Assembly (NCBI RefSeq): GCF_016743815.1
Contig: NZ_CP061035.1
Coordinates: 3,852,663 to 3,916,662, forward strand
DNA: 64,000 nt
From: Sphingomonas aliaeris
GTDB lineage: Bacteria > Pseudomonadota > Alphaproteobacteria > Sphingomonadales > Sphingomonadaceae
Reading direction: 5' to 3'
Made by a program: the position numbers and the translations under genes. Of this stretch, positions 1-7,686 are shown in pieces; position 1 is the first letter of the stretch, and the number at the start of each line of letters is the position of its first letter. The notes beneath the pieces are model-generated. The model ran no database searches. It saw only the letters and a list, made by a program, of their open reading frames with translations, and was not told where the DNA came from.

Positions 1-595
1 CGTGACGCTGGAAGTGTTCGGCGATTCGAACGATTATGTCGGCAAGGGCCTGTCGGGCGGCAAGATCGTCGTGCGGCCGATGGTCAGTTCCACGCTGGCG
101 AGCCAGGACAATACGATCATCGGCAACACCGTCCTGTATGGCGCGACGTCGGGCAGCCTGCTTGCGGCGGGTCAAGCGGGCGAGCGGTTCGCAGTGCGCA
201 ATTCGGGCGCGACGGTGGTGGTCGAGGGCTGCGGCGCGAACGGGTGCGAATATATGACCGGCGGCGTGGCGGTCGTGCTGGGCAGCGTCGGCGCGAACTT
301 CGGCGCTGGGATGACCGGCGGGATGGCGTTCGTCTACGATGCGGACGACAGTTTCGAACGCCGCGCCAACCCGGAGAACATCACCTGGAACCGGCTGTCA
401 TCGATGCATTGGGAATCGGTGCTGTTGAATCTGGTCCGCGCGCATCATGCGGCGACGGACAGCAAATGGTCGGGCGCATTGCTCGACGATTGGGGCCGTG
501 CAGTGGAGCGTTTCTGGCAGGTCGTGCCGAAGGAAATGCTCGGCCGGCTGGCGCATCCGATCGACGACAGCCTCGAGGTGATCGCCGCGGAATAA
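1..595 (+). CDS. gltB: Glutamate synthase large subunit, C-terminal part
   Basis: Partial gene cut by the left edge; the first complete codon starts at base 2. The 197 visible residues are the GXGXG beta-helix domain (alpha subunit C-terminal domain) of NADPH-dependent glutamate synthase, with repeated glycine motifs such as GKGLSGGKIVV, GNTVLYGATSG and GANFGAGMTGG, and the final helical tail. GltB makes two glutamates from glutamine and 2-oxoglutarate in nitrogen assimilation. The catalytic amidotransferase and FMN domains and the partner gltD lie outside the window. Identification is firm; only the end of the gene can be described. Confidence 0.95.
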   Translation, partial: VTLEVFGDSNDYVGKGLSGGKIVVRPMVSSTLASQDNTIIGNTVLYGATSGSLLAAGQAGERFAVRNSGATVVVEGCGANGCEYMTGGVAVVLGSVGANFGAGMTGGMAFVYDADDSFERRANPENITWNRLSSMHWESVLLNLVRAHHAATDSKWSGALLDDWGRAVERFWQVVPKEMLGRLAHPIDDSLEVIAAE

Positions 596-623
596 GCCCG
601 GCCGCGCGCGTTTCGCCTTCCTT

Positions 624-657
624 CACATGCCCGCCGGGCCTAAACGGCGGGCATGTG
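624..657 (+). promoter_or_regulatory. 13-bp perfect hairpin overlapping the GST start codon
   Basis: CACATGCCCGCCG (624-636) and CGGCGGGCATGTG (645-657) form a perfect 13-bp stem with an 8-base loop. It begins 29 bases after the gltB stop, and its right arm contains the ATG of the GST gene (653-655). No T-tract follows on the plus strand, so it is not a classical terminator. It may act as a processing site or end of the gltB transcript, and it would mask the GST start codon if transcribed through. Function is inferred. Confidence 0.5.
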
Positions 658-1324
658 GCAACTTCATCAATTCGCTCTGTGTCCCTTTTCACGCAAGGTC
701 CGGCTCCTGCTGGGGGAGAAGGGCGTGGGATACGAACTCAAGCGCGAATCCCCGTGGGAACGCCGCGACGAATTCCTCGACATGAACCCCGCCGGGCAAG
801 TGCCGGTGATGACGGATGAACCGCGCAAGATCCTGCTGATGGATTCGATGGCGATCTGCGAATATCTGGAAGAGACGGTCGACAAGGCCGCGATGATCAA
901 CGGCACCGCGACGAACCGTGCGGAGATCCGCCGGCTGGTGTCGTGGTTCGACACGCACTTCTTCCAGGACGTCACCGCGCCATTGCTGCACGAACGTATG
1001 GTGAAGCGGCTGGTGACGAAGGAGTCGCCCGATTCGAAAGCGTTGCGCGAGGCGATGAAGGGCGCGGTCCGGCATCTGGATTATACCGATTACCTGCTGG
1101 GCCATCACAACTGGATCGCCGGCACGACGATGAGCCTGGCGGATCTGGCGGCGGCGGCGCAGATATCGGTGACGGATTATCTCGGCGGCATCGACTGGAA
1201 GAATCACGAGGAAACCGCGCGCTGGTATGCCGGGATGAAGAGCCGCCCGAGCTTCCGCCCGTTATTGTCGGAACGGATGGAAGGCATCTCCCCGCCGGCG
1301 CATTATGATGACGTGAACTTCTGA
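653..1324 (+). CDS. Glutathione S-transferase family protein
   Basis: 223 residues, the normal length for a cytosolic GST. The N-terminal thioredoxin fold (about residues 1-75) has CPFSRK at 10-15, where Cys10 or Ser13 could be catalytic. NPAGQVPVM (45-53) carries the cis-proline that binds glutathione, and DSMAICEYL (64-72) is the conserved Ser-containing motif. The rest is the all-helical C-terminal domain. The likely role is glutathione conjugation or reduction of an unknown electrophile. The start is fixed by the family-typical MWQLHQF opening, although no good Shine-Dalgarno is visible because the ATG sits in a hairpin. csaA follows 13 bases downstream and may be co-transcribed. Confidence 0.88.
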   Translation: MWQLHQFALCPFSRKVRLLLGEKGVGYELKRESPWERRDEFLDMNPAGQVPVMTDEPRKILLMDSMAICEYLEETVDKAAMINGTATNRAEIRRLVSWFDTHFFQDVTAPLLHERMVKRLVTKESPDSKALREAMKGAVRHLDYTDYLLGHHNWIAGTTMSLADLAAAAQISVTDYLGGIDWKNHEETARWYAGMKSRPSFRPLLSERMEGISPPAHYDDVNF

Positions 1325-1337
1325 TCCGGGAGGCCGC

Positions 1338-1709
1338 ATGCACGTTAGCCACGACGCGACCGCAGGACCCGCCGAGCAGATCGGCTTCGACGATTTCCTG
1401 AAGGTCGACATCCGCGTCGGGACGATCGTCGAGGCGTTGCCCTTTCCCGAAGCGCGGAAACCGGCGTTCAGGCTGCTGATCGATTTCGGACCCGTGATCG
1501 GGATCAAACGATCCTCCGCACAGATTACCGAGCATTATACGCTGGAAGACCTGCTCGGGCGGCAGGTGGCGGCGGTGGTAAATTTCCCCCCGCGTCAGAT
1601 CGGCAAGGTGATGTCGGAGGTTCTGACTTTGGGGTTTCCGGATGCCGAGGGGAAGGTCGTGCTGGTGGTGCCGAGCGCGGGCGTGCCTAATGGCGGGCGG
1701 TTGTTTTAG
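1338..1709 (+). CDS. csaA: CsaA-type tRNA-binding / export chaperone protein
   Basis: 123 residues forming a single OB-fold tRNA-binding domain. FLKVDIRVGTIVEA near residues 20-33 is the classic opening strand, and the core KRSSAQITEHYTLEDLLGRQVAAVVNFPPRQIG matches CsaA over its usual length of about 110 residues. CsaA proteins are small dimers that bind tRNA and have been linked to protein export. Spacing of 13 bases from the GST gene suggests co-transcription. A 70-bp palindromic repeat starts 26 bases after the stop. The family assignment is strong, but the cellular role in this group is not established. Confidence 0.9.
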   Translation: MHVSHDATAGPAEQIGFDDFLKVDIRVGTIVEALPFPEARKPAFRLLIDFGPVIGIKRSSAQITEHYTLEDLLGRQVAAVVNFPPRQIGKVMSEVLTLGFPDAEGKVVLVVPSAGVPNGGRLF

Positions 1710-1735
1710 GGTTTGGGTGACATAGTCCATATCCA

Positions 1736-1805
1736 CCGTTCGCCCTGAGCTTGTCGAAGGGCGGGTGTGGCAGGACAGGTGCTTCGACAGGCTCAGCACG
1801 AACGG
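1736..1805. repeat. 70-bp palindromic intergenic repeat, copy 1
   Basis: The left arm starts CCGTTCGCCCTGAGCTTG and the right arm ends GGCTCAGCACGAACGG, an imperfect inverted repeat of about 25 bp around a 20-base centre. A second copy of exactly the same total length lies at 24236-24305 and differs mainly in the centre. The sequence type is widespread between genes of sphingomonads. Both copies follow the end of a gene, consistent with a REP-like element or bidirectional terminator. Confidence 0.85.
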
Positions 1806-1875
1806 TGGTGGGTGATGCATCGTGTGGGGGTATCGGCTGTCGGAAGCGTTACGGGGCGTTGGTATGTCCTGACCT

Positions 1876-1952
1876 CCGTTCGTTTCGAGCGAAGTCGAGA
1901 AACCTTGGTTAGCGCGTGGGGCCTGTTTCTCGACTTCGCTCGAAACGAACGG
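1876..1952. repeat. TTTCGAGCG-type palindromic repeat, copy 1
   Basis: The left arm (1876-1903) begins CCGTTCGTTTCGAGCG and the right arm (1925-1952) is its perfect or near-perfect reverse complement, giving about 28 bp of stem around a 21-base loop. A second copy is at 9146-9223. This is a REP-like intergenic element unrelated in sequence to the CCTGAGCTTGTCG type next to it. Confidence 0.85.
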
Positions 1953-1987
1953 GAGGAGGGTGGCACGGGCGCTGGCCCCCTCACGCG

Positions 1988-2019
1988 AAAAGGCCCGGGC
2001 GGATCGCTCCGCCCGGGCC
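1988..2019 (-). terminator. Rho-independent terminator of the RcnB-like gene
   Basis: A 12-bp GC-rich stem (1992-2003 with 2008-2019, arm GGCCCGGGCGGA) with a 4-base loop is followed on the minus strand by TTTT (1988-1991). It sits 18 bases past the stop of the gene ending at 2037. Confidence 0.8.
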
Positions 2020-2036
2020 AGGTGTCTACCGGGAGC

Positions 2037-2588
2037 TTACCAGTAGAAGTTGCGGATCACGTCGATCACGAAACCGCGGCGGGTATCGACCAGCAATACG
2101 TCGTTGTAATGACGCACCCAGCGCTGGTTGAAGCCCGGGTTGGGCAGGCGATAGCGCCACGGATCGTTGATGAAGTAGCGCGATCCGTAATAGGTCGGGG
2201 CGATCCGTACGCCGCTGCGGAAGACGTTGTAGCGGAACGGTGCGTTCCAGTTGCCGCGGGCATAGATGTTGCGGTTCTGGTCGCGATAGCCGCGCCAGTC
2301 GTTGCGGCCCCAGTTGCGGCGATCGTCGCGCCGGTTGTCGCGCCAATCGTTTCGGCGGTCGCGTACGTCCTCGCGCAATTCCCGGCGGGCATCGCGGACG
2401 TCGCGGCGTTCGTTGCGGATATCGCTGCGGTCGCCGCGGCGATAGGCGTCGTTCAACTGGCGCTGTTCCTGCCGCACATCGCGCCGGTCGCGGCGGATTT
2501 CGCCGTTTGACTGGGCGTTGGCGACGGTCGGCGCGACGACGGGGAACGCCGTTGCGGCGATCAGCGCGGTGAGGATCAATTTACGCAT
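2037..2588 (-). CDS. RcnB family secreted protein
   Basis: 183 residues. The N-terminus MRKLILTALIAATAF is a Sec signal peptide with an A-N-A cleavage site near residue 25. A long Arg/Asp-rich low-complexity region (about 30-110, repeats such as RNERRDVRDARRELRED) follows, and the C-terminal part resembles the RcnB/YohN domain, ending in aromatic-rich segments (RYFINDPWRYRLP, IDVIRNFYW). RcnB is periplasmic and helps nickel/cobalt homeostasis in E. coli, but the many sphingomonad paralogues have no proven role. The start is chosen because GGAG lies 8 bases upstream and the signal peptide begins there; a longer frame reaching 2690 lacks both. Confidence 0.75.
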   Translation of the reverse strand: MRKLILTALIAATAFPVVAPTVANAQSNGEIRRDRRDVRQEQRQLNDAYRRGDRSDIRNERRDVRDARRELREDVRDRRNDWRDNRRDDRRNWGRNDWRGYRDQNRNIYARGNWNAPFRYNVFRSGVRIAPTYYGSRYFINDPWRYRLPNPGFNQRWVRHYNDVLLVDTRRGFVIDVIRNFYW

Positions 2589-2722
2589 CTTGGCATCTCC
2601 ATTCTGTCCGGCGGCAGATCGGGGGAACCGCCGTCGTCCTGCTATATGGAGGCCGCCCGCTGAATGGAGCGGGAACGCGTTCGTCAGCAAATTGTAAGGG
2701 AAAGAGGAAGGTACTGCGACGG

Positions 2723-3209
2723 TTACGGCGTGTCGCGATCCCCGCCGCCGCCACCCGGTGCGCCGATCGCGCCGACCGTGCCGATATTGCCGAACAGTTC
2801 GTCGAAGAAGCCGCGCTTGCGACCCAAAGTCGGCGTGGTCTTGCCGTACGGGCTGACGGAGGCGATCTGTTCGACGCCGCCCTTTGCGACACCCGTCACG
2901 ACGCCCTGCGGGTTGAACGAGATGCGCAGCGTCAGCTGCTCCTTAGCCTTCGGGTTGTTGTACGCGAAGTTCCGGGAATCGCGGGAGATGTAATACCAGT
3001 CGCCCTGATTGAACTGGCTGGTGAAGGTCGGCTTGCCCAACGTCTGGAGCACCGAGGCGCGGTTATCGACCCCCGGCTGCACCGAATTCACCAGATCGGC
3101 ATCGACGATATAGCCCTGATGCGACCGCAAGGGGGGTGCAGGCACCGGCGGCGATGGTCGCAAGCCCGAGGGCGGCGATCGTCATCAGCCGGGTTTTCGT
3201 GACGGTCAT
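2723..3209 (-). pseudogene. bamE: BamE outer-membrane assembly lipoprotein, frameshifted
   Basis: The SmpA/OmlA (BamE) domain is complete in one frame: RSHQGYIVDADL, the SVQPGVDNRASVLQTLGKPT motif, a WYYISRDSRNFAY segment and a Gly-rich tail. The lipoprotein signal (MTVTKTRLMTIAALGLAT, lipobox IAAGAC, start 3209) is in another frame. The break falls at a run of six G on the plus strand (3131-3136). Five would restore the expected ...GACTPLRSHQG... junction. BamE assists beta-barrel insertion in the outer membrane. Because the rest is intact and the error is in a homopolymer, a sequencing error is the likelier explanation than true loss. Confidence 0.88.
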
Positions 3210-3321
3210 CGAACTATCTCCAAGAGCCGGCGGCAAGAGTATACGTTGCACCGGCGCGCGATCGCCTCAATATGCCGGGGATCGCGGCCAAACAAGGGCA
3301 AGCGCGGGGCACGGAGCAGAC

Positions 3322-3840
3322 ATGAATCTTATTACGGGCTGGCTGGACGGCATAATGGGCCGCAGGAACGAGGAAGCGCTGCCGCTGTACAATGCGGTGG
3401 TGGCGCGTGCGCGTGAACCGCATTGGTATCTGGACGGTCAGGTGCCCGATACGGTCGATGGCCGATTCGACATGATCGCGGCGGTGCTGGGCTTCGTCGT
3501 GCTGCGGCTGGAACAGGACCGGCAGGGCGCGGCGATATCGGCGGTGCTGACCGAGCGGTTCGTGGACGATATGGACGGGCAATTGCGTCAGATCGGGATC
3601 GGCGACGTCGTTGTCGGCAAGCATATCGGCAAGATGATGGGGATGCTGGGCGGTCGGCTGGGCGCGTATCGCGACGGGCTGGCGGGTGACGGGATCGACG
3701 CGGCGCTGGTTCGCAACCTGTATCGTGGCGCGGCGCCCGCACCGGCCGCGCTGGCGCATGTTCGCGATACCTTGCTGGCGTTCCGCGACCGGCTGGCGGC
3801 GACGCCGATCGCCGATCTGGGCGAAGGACGCCTGCCATGA
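3322..3840 (+). CDS. Ubiquinol-cytochrome c chaperone family protein
   Basis: 172 residues resembling the CBP3/UQCC1 chaperone domain (YNAVVARAREPHWYLDGQVPDTVDGRFDM, then FVVLRLEQDRQGAAISAVLTERFVDDMDGQLRQIGIGD). In mitochondria and alphaproteobacteria this family assists cytochrome b / bc1 complex assembly. The start at 3322 is the first ATG that gives the family N-terminus MNLITGWLDGIMG. The gene overlaps the next gene by four bases (ATGA), as is typical of the conserved alphaproteobacterial pair with the DUF177 gene. It is divergent from bamE. Assignment rests on motif similarity. Confidence 0.85.
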   Translation: MNLITGWLDGIMGRRNEEALPLYNAVVARAREPHWYLDGQVPDTVDGRFDMIAAVLGFVVLRLEQDRQGAAISAVLTERFVDDMDGQLRQIGIGDVVVGKHIGKMMGMLGGRLGAYRDGLAGDGIDAALVRNLYRGAAPAPAALAHVRDTLLAFRDRLAATPIADLGEGRLP

Positions 3841-4361
3841 TCGCGCCGGAATTTTCGCGGGTCGAGCGGATCGACACGTTCGGCGCGGGCGAGCGCACGG
3901 TCGAGATCGAGGCTAACGAGACCGAGCGCGGGAAACTGGCCGAACGATTCGGGCTGGTGTCGCTGGGCCGGCTGACCGCCAGCTTCCGCGTACGAATGGA
4001 AGCGGCGGGCATCGTCGCACGGGGTACGGTGGATGCGTCCGTCGTGCAGGCCTGTTCGGTGACGGACGAACCGATTCCGGTCGAGATATCGGAAGAGGTC
4101 GCACTGCGCTTCATCGAGGAAGATGCGGTGAACGAAGAGGAGATCGAACTGTCCGAGGATGCGCTGGACACGATGTTCTACACCGGATCGGCGATCGACC
4201 TGGGCGAGGCGGCGGCGGAGACGGTCGCGCTGGCGCTGGACCCGTTCCCGCGCAGCCCGAATGCCGAGGCCGCGTTGAAGGCGGCGGGCGTGATCGGCGA
4301 GGACGAGGTCAAGCCGCTGGGTGCACTGGCCGGGTTGAAGGGGTTGCTGGAGAAGAAGTGA
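3837..4361 (+). CDS. DUF177 (YceD-like) protein
   Basis: 174 residues. It matches the DUF177/YceD family: an acidic protein with VVQACSVTDEPIPVEI in the middle and the conserved DLGEAAAETVALALDPFPRSPNA segment near residues 120-145. YceD proteins are linked to 23S rRNA accumulation and ribosome assembly, and usually precede rpmF, but no rpmF follows here. Translation is coupled to the upstream chaperone gene through an ATGA overlap. Confidence 0.85.
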   Translation: MIAPEFSRVERIDTFGAGERTVEIEANETERGKLAERFGLVSLGRLTASFRVRMEAAGIVARGTVDASVVQACSVTDEPIPVEISEEVALRFIEEDAVNEEEIELSEDALDTMFYTGSAIDLGEAAAETVALALDPFPRSPNAEAALKAAGVIGEDEVKPLGALAGLKGLLEKK

Positions 4362-4385
4362 GGGGGTGGGTTGCCCCGCTTTCGA

Positions 4386-5069
4386 TCAGCGCGGGCCGAT
4401 GCCGGTGGCGAGCATGTCGGCGATGACGTCGGCGACGTCCGCGGGCGAGCGGTCCTGTTCCCAGACGCCGTAGCGCAGGCCGAGAAAGACGTTGATGCCC
4501 ATCAGCGCCCAGGCGTGGATTTCGGAGACGTCGTCGCGAACCTCGCCGCGGGCGGCGGCGGCCTTCAGGCGGGCGGCGATGCGGTCGGCGGTGGTCGAAT
4601 AATGGAGCCGAAAGCTTTCCGGATCGACGAATTCGGATTCGTCGATGATGCGGTACAATTCCTTGTGGCCGCGGACGAAGGCGATGAAGTCGCGCAGGCC
4701 GGCATGTTCCGCCGCGAGCTGATCGGGCGCGGCGCGGATTCCGGGGGCAACGTGATCGCGGACCTGATCGGACATGTCGCGGACCAGCGCGCGGAACACG
4801 GCGTCCTTCGAATCGAAATAGGTGTAGAAACTGCCGAGCGCGACGCCGGCGCGGCGGGTGATTCCGCTGATCGATGCGTCGTGGAAACCGCGTTCGCCGA
4901 ATTCCAGCGCGGCGGCATCCAGGATGGCGCGCATCGTCTTGCGGCCGCGTTCGGTGCGCGGGGTCTTGCCCGCCCCGGCGGCGTCGGCGGCCAGTTCGCG
5001 GCCGGTTTCCGTCGATAGATCAGGTGTTTGCCCGGCGGGCGGCGTTGCCGGATCGACACGCTTTTGCAT
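4386..5069 (-). CDS. TetR/AcrR family transcriptional regulator
   Basis: 227 residues. After a 40-residue Pro/Ala-rich leader, the TetR helix-turn-helix spans roughly residues 43-93 (RAILDAAALEFGERGFHDAS, ITRRAGVALGSFYTYFDSKD). The C-terminal helical ligand-binding domain ends MLATGIGPR. It is divergent from the TonB receptor gene at 5197, and a perfect TGAAACCTG-N3-CAGGTTTCA dyad lies 29-49 bases upstream of its start, so autoregulation and control of the receptor are likely. The ligand is unknown; TetR regulators next to receptors of this type often sense lipophilic substrates. Confidence 0.88.
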   Translation of the reverse strand: MQKRVDPATPPAGQTPDLSTETGRELAADAAGAGKTPRTERGRKTMRAILDAAALEFGERGFHDASISGITRRAGVALGSFYTYFDSKDAVFRALVRDMSDQVRDHVAPGIRAAPDQLAAEHAGLRDFIAFVRGHKELYRIIDESEFVDPESFRLHYSTTADRIAARLKAAAARGEVRDDVSEIHAWALMGINVFLGLRYGVWEQDRSPADVADVIADMLATGIGPR

Positions 5070-5097
5070 TATTTCCTCTCCCCCGCCCGACCCAAGT

Positions 5098-5118
5098 TGA
5101 AACCTGGTTCAGGTTTCA
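5098..5118. promoter_or_regulatory. Perfect operator dyad, probable TetR binding site
   Basis: TGAAACCTG (5098-5106), a GTT spacer and CAGGTTTCA (5110-5118) give two perfect 9-bp arms in the divergent region between the TetR gene and the TonB receptor. Length, symmetry and position fit a TetR operator. A TTCATTATAG stretch overlapping its right edge could be a -10-like element for the receptor gene. Confidence 0.75.
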
Positions 5119-5196
5119 TTATAGCGACCGCATACGGCGCACAACCCGGCTTCGACCGGGGGCATCATGCAGCGTCAGCAGGAGGGGATCACTACC

Positions 5197-7575
5197 ATGT
5201 CACGCCGGGTATCCACGCGCACGCTGCTCAACGCCAGCGCCGCATTCGCCGTCATCGCTGCAGTTCCGGCTTTCGCGCAGGAGGCCCCTGCCGCCGCGCT
5301 GGTCGAGGAAGGCGTGATCCCGGACGATTCGGGTGCGATCGTCGTTACCGCACGCCGCCGCGAGGAGCGCCTGATCGACGTGCCGGTCGCGATCACCGCC
5401 TTTTCGGGTGCGCAGCTGGAGGCGTCGGGATCGATCGACGTGACCGACCTGTCCAACGTGACGCCGAACGTGACGCTGGAAGTATCGCGCGGCACCAACT
5501 CGACGCTGTCGGCCTTCATCCGCGGCGTGGGGCAGCAGGATCCGGTCGCCGGGTTCGAGGCGGGCGTCGGCATCTATCTGGACGACGTGTATCTCAACCG
5601 TCCGCAGGCGGCGGTGCTCGACATCTACGACGTGGAGCGGATCGAGGTGCTGCGCGGGCCGCAGGGGACCCTGTACGGGCGCAACACGATCGGCGGCGCG
5701 GTGAAGTACGTCACGCGGCGGATCGGCGACAAGCCGACGCTCAACCTGCGCGCGACCTATGGCAGCTATGACCAGGCGGACGGCGTGATCAGCGCGAGCA
5801 CACCGATCGGCGACAGCGGTTTCCGGATCGGCGGTGCGGTCGCGCGGCTGACGCGTGGCGGGTTCGGCAAGAACCTGACGACCGGCGAGGACAATTATAA
5901 CAAGGATTTGTGGGGTGCGCGCGGCACGTTGCAGTTCGAACCGGGCAGCAGCGCATTCTTCCGCCTGTCCGGCGACTATACCAAGGATAATAGCAACACG
6001 CGCGGCGGCCACCGGCTGATCGCACCGCTGAACGGCACCAATTTCCCGGTACTGAATGACGTGTATGACAGCCGTGGCGCGTTGCTGGCGCCGAAGCAGT
6101 CGGTCGAGGCATATGGCGGGTCGCTGTTCGCCGAGGTGAAGCCGAGCGACTGGCTGACGTTCCGGTCGATCACCGGATATCGCAAGGACGACAGCGCGAC
6201 GCCGATCGATTTCGACGCGCTGCCTGCGGTCGATGTCGACGTGCCCGCTTTCTACAACAACAAGCAGTTCAGCCAGGAAGTGCAGTTGCTGGTCGATACC
6301 GGGCCGCTGAACGCGCTGGTCGGGTTGTATTATCTGGATGCGCAGGCGACCACGGTGTTCGACGTGCGGCTGCCGGGATCGCTGACGGCGCTGACGTTCG
6401 GCAACGTGCGGACGGATACGGTCGCTATCTTCGGCGATGCGACATACGACATCACGCCGATGCTGAGCATCTCGGTCGGCGGGCGGTACACCTGGGATAC
6501 GCGCCGGTCGCAGATCCAGCGCAACCTGTATATCGGGTCGTCGCCCTATTTCGGCGGGACAAGCGCGCCGGCCGTTCCACAAACCAATTTTCGCGGATCG
6601 GCGGACTTTGCGAAATTTACGCCGCGTGCCTCGATCAGCTTCAAGCCGGCGCAGGATCACTTGCTGTATGCAAGCTATTCGAAGGGCTTCAAGGGCGGCG
6701 GGTTCGACCCGCGCGGTGTCGCAACCCTGGCGCCGGATCTGAACGGCAACGGCGTGAACGGCGCGGGCGGCGATCAGGGGGACATCTACAGCTTCCTGTC
6801 GTTCGATCCCGAAACGGTCGAAAGCTACGAAGTCGGATACAAAGCATCGATGTTCGATCGCCGCCTGACGCTCGCGGTATCGGGTTTTCATTCCAAATAT
6901 ACCGATGTGCAGGTGCCGGGATCGGCAGGCACGATCGTCGGCGGCATCCCGACCTTTGCGGGCATCACGACGAATGCGGGCAAGGCGCGGATCAACGGCG
7001 TCGAGCTTGAAGCGAATGCGACGCTGATCCGGGGCACGGACGGGACGCGGCTGTCGGTTGCGGGCACGCTCGGCTACCTCGACGCGAAGTATCTGGAGTT
7101 CATCGGTAACATCAACAATCTGCCGGTCGACGTGGCGAAGTTCCGCAAGTTCCAGAACACGCCGGACCTGACCGCGAGCGGCACCGTCGCCTTCTCCGCA
7201 CCGATCGGCAGCAGTTCGGTCGATCTGAGTTCAACGCTGTCGTATCGCAGTTCCTCTCAGCAGTTCGAACTGCGTACGCCGGGTCTGGACCAGCCCGGCT
7301 TCGCGCTGCTGGATGCGAACATCGTCTACAATATCGACGAGCGCTTCTCGATCGGCGTGCATGGCAAGAACCTGACGAACAAAAGGTACATCGTGTCGGG
7401 TTACAATTTCCTGGCGCAGAACCCGACGACCGGGGCGTACGTGCTGTCGGTCGTGCAGACGAACCCGAACTATCTCGTGCCGGGTCTGGGATCGACGCTG
7501 GGCAATACCGGCGTGCTGACAGCCTATTACGGCAACCCGCGCCAGGTGTTCGCGACCGTCACCGCGAAGTTCTGA
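5197..7575 (+). CDS. TonB-dependent receptor
   Basis: 792 residues. A signal peptide runs to AVPAFAQE near residue 28. The TonB-box-like IVVTARRREERL is followed by the plug domain (IDVPVAITAFSG, FIRGVGQQDP, GIYLDDVYLNR, VERIEVLRGPQGTLYGRN, GGAVKYVTRR) and a beta-barrel ending in ATVTAKF with the terminal Phe required for insertion. It imports a scarce or large substrate across the outer membrane using TonB energy. The subtype (DDVYLNR, RGPQGTLYGRNTIGG) is the large sphingomonad class often linked to aromatic, terpenoid or sugar substrates. The start is the ATG 10 bases after GGAGGGG. The TetR gene upstream and MFS permease downstream suggest one uptake unit. Confidence 0.93.
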   Translation: MSRRVSTRTLLNASAAFAVIAAVPAFAQEAPAAALVEEGVIPDDSGAIVVTARRREERLIDVPVAITAFSGAQLEASGSIDVTDLSNVTPNVTLEVSRGTNSTLSAFIRGVGQQDPVAGFEAGVGIYLDDVYLNRPQAAVLDIYDVERIEVLRGPQGTLYGRNTIGGAVKYVTRRIGDKPTLNLRATYGSYDQADGVISASTPIGDSGFRIGGAVARLTRGGFGKNLTTGEDNYNKDLWGARGTLQFEPGSSAFFRLSGDYTKDNSNTRGGHRLIAPLNGTNFPVLNDVYDSRGALLAPKQSVEAYGGSLFAEVKPSDWLTFRSITGYRKDDSATPIDFDALPAVDVDVPAFYNNKQFSQEVQLLVDTGPLNALVGLYYLDAQATTVFDVRLPGSLTALTFGNVRTDTVAIFGDATYDITPMLSISVGGRYTWDTRRSQIQRNLYIGSSPYFGGTSAPAVPQTNFRGSADFAKFTPRASISFKPAQDHLLYASYSKGFKGGGFDPRGVATLAPDLNGNGVNGAGGDQGDIYSFLSFDPETVESYEVGYKASMFDRRLTLAVSGFHSKYTDVQVPGSAGTIVGGIPTFAGITTNAGKARINGVELEANATLIRGTDGTRLSVAGTLGYLDAKYLEFIGNINNLPVDVAKFRKFQNTPDLTASGTVAFSAPIGSSSVDLSSTLSYRSSSQQFELRTPGLDQPGFALLDANIVYNIDERFSIGVHGKNLTNKRYIVSGYNFLAQNPTTGAYVLSVVQTNPNYLVPGLGSTLGNTGVLTAYYGNPRQVFATVTAKF

Positions 7576-7593
7576 ATGCGGTGATTGCGCATG

Positions 7594-7615
7594 GACGACC
7601 GCCCCGGCGGTCGTC
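7594..7615 (+). terminator. Possible terminator hairpin after the TonB receptor
   Basis: GACGACCGCC (7594-7603) pairs with GGCGGTCGTC (7606-7615). It is a tight 10-bp stem 19 bases after the stop, but with no T-tract, so termination would be Rho-dependent or partial. Confidence 0.4.
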
Positions 7616-7686
7616 ATGACGATACGGGCGCGCGGCAACGATTGGGCGCCCGTTACACTGCCGTCCTACCAGCGCGCCCGGAGAGC

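Larger units (their letters stand above)
1710..2036. other. Gene-free stretch with two palindromic repeats and a terminator
   Basis: No gene is seen in these 327 bases. They hold a 70-bp CCTGAGCTTGTCG-type inverted repeat (1736-1805), a 77-bp TTTCGAGCG-type inverted repeat (1876-1952) and a strong terminator hairpin (1988-2019) serving the minus-strand gene that ends at 2037. The open frames crossing this stretch are low-complexity shadows. Confidence 0.7.

Noticed and set aside
2037..2510. Ala/Val-rich open frame 1767-2510 on the plus strand
   Set aside because: Low-complexity mirror of the Arg/Asp repeats of the RcnB-like gene.
5200..6891. 563-residue open frame antisense to the TonB receptor
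   Set aside because: Arg/Asp/His-rich composition with no family similarity. It is the codon-position shadow of a high-GC gene on the other strand.
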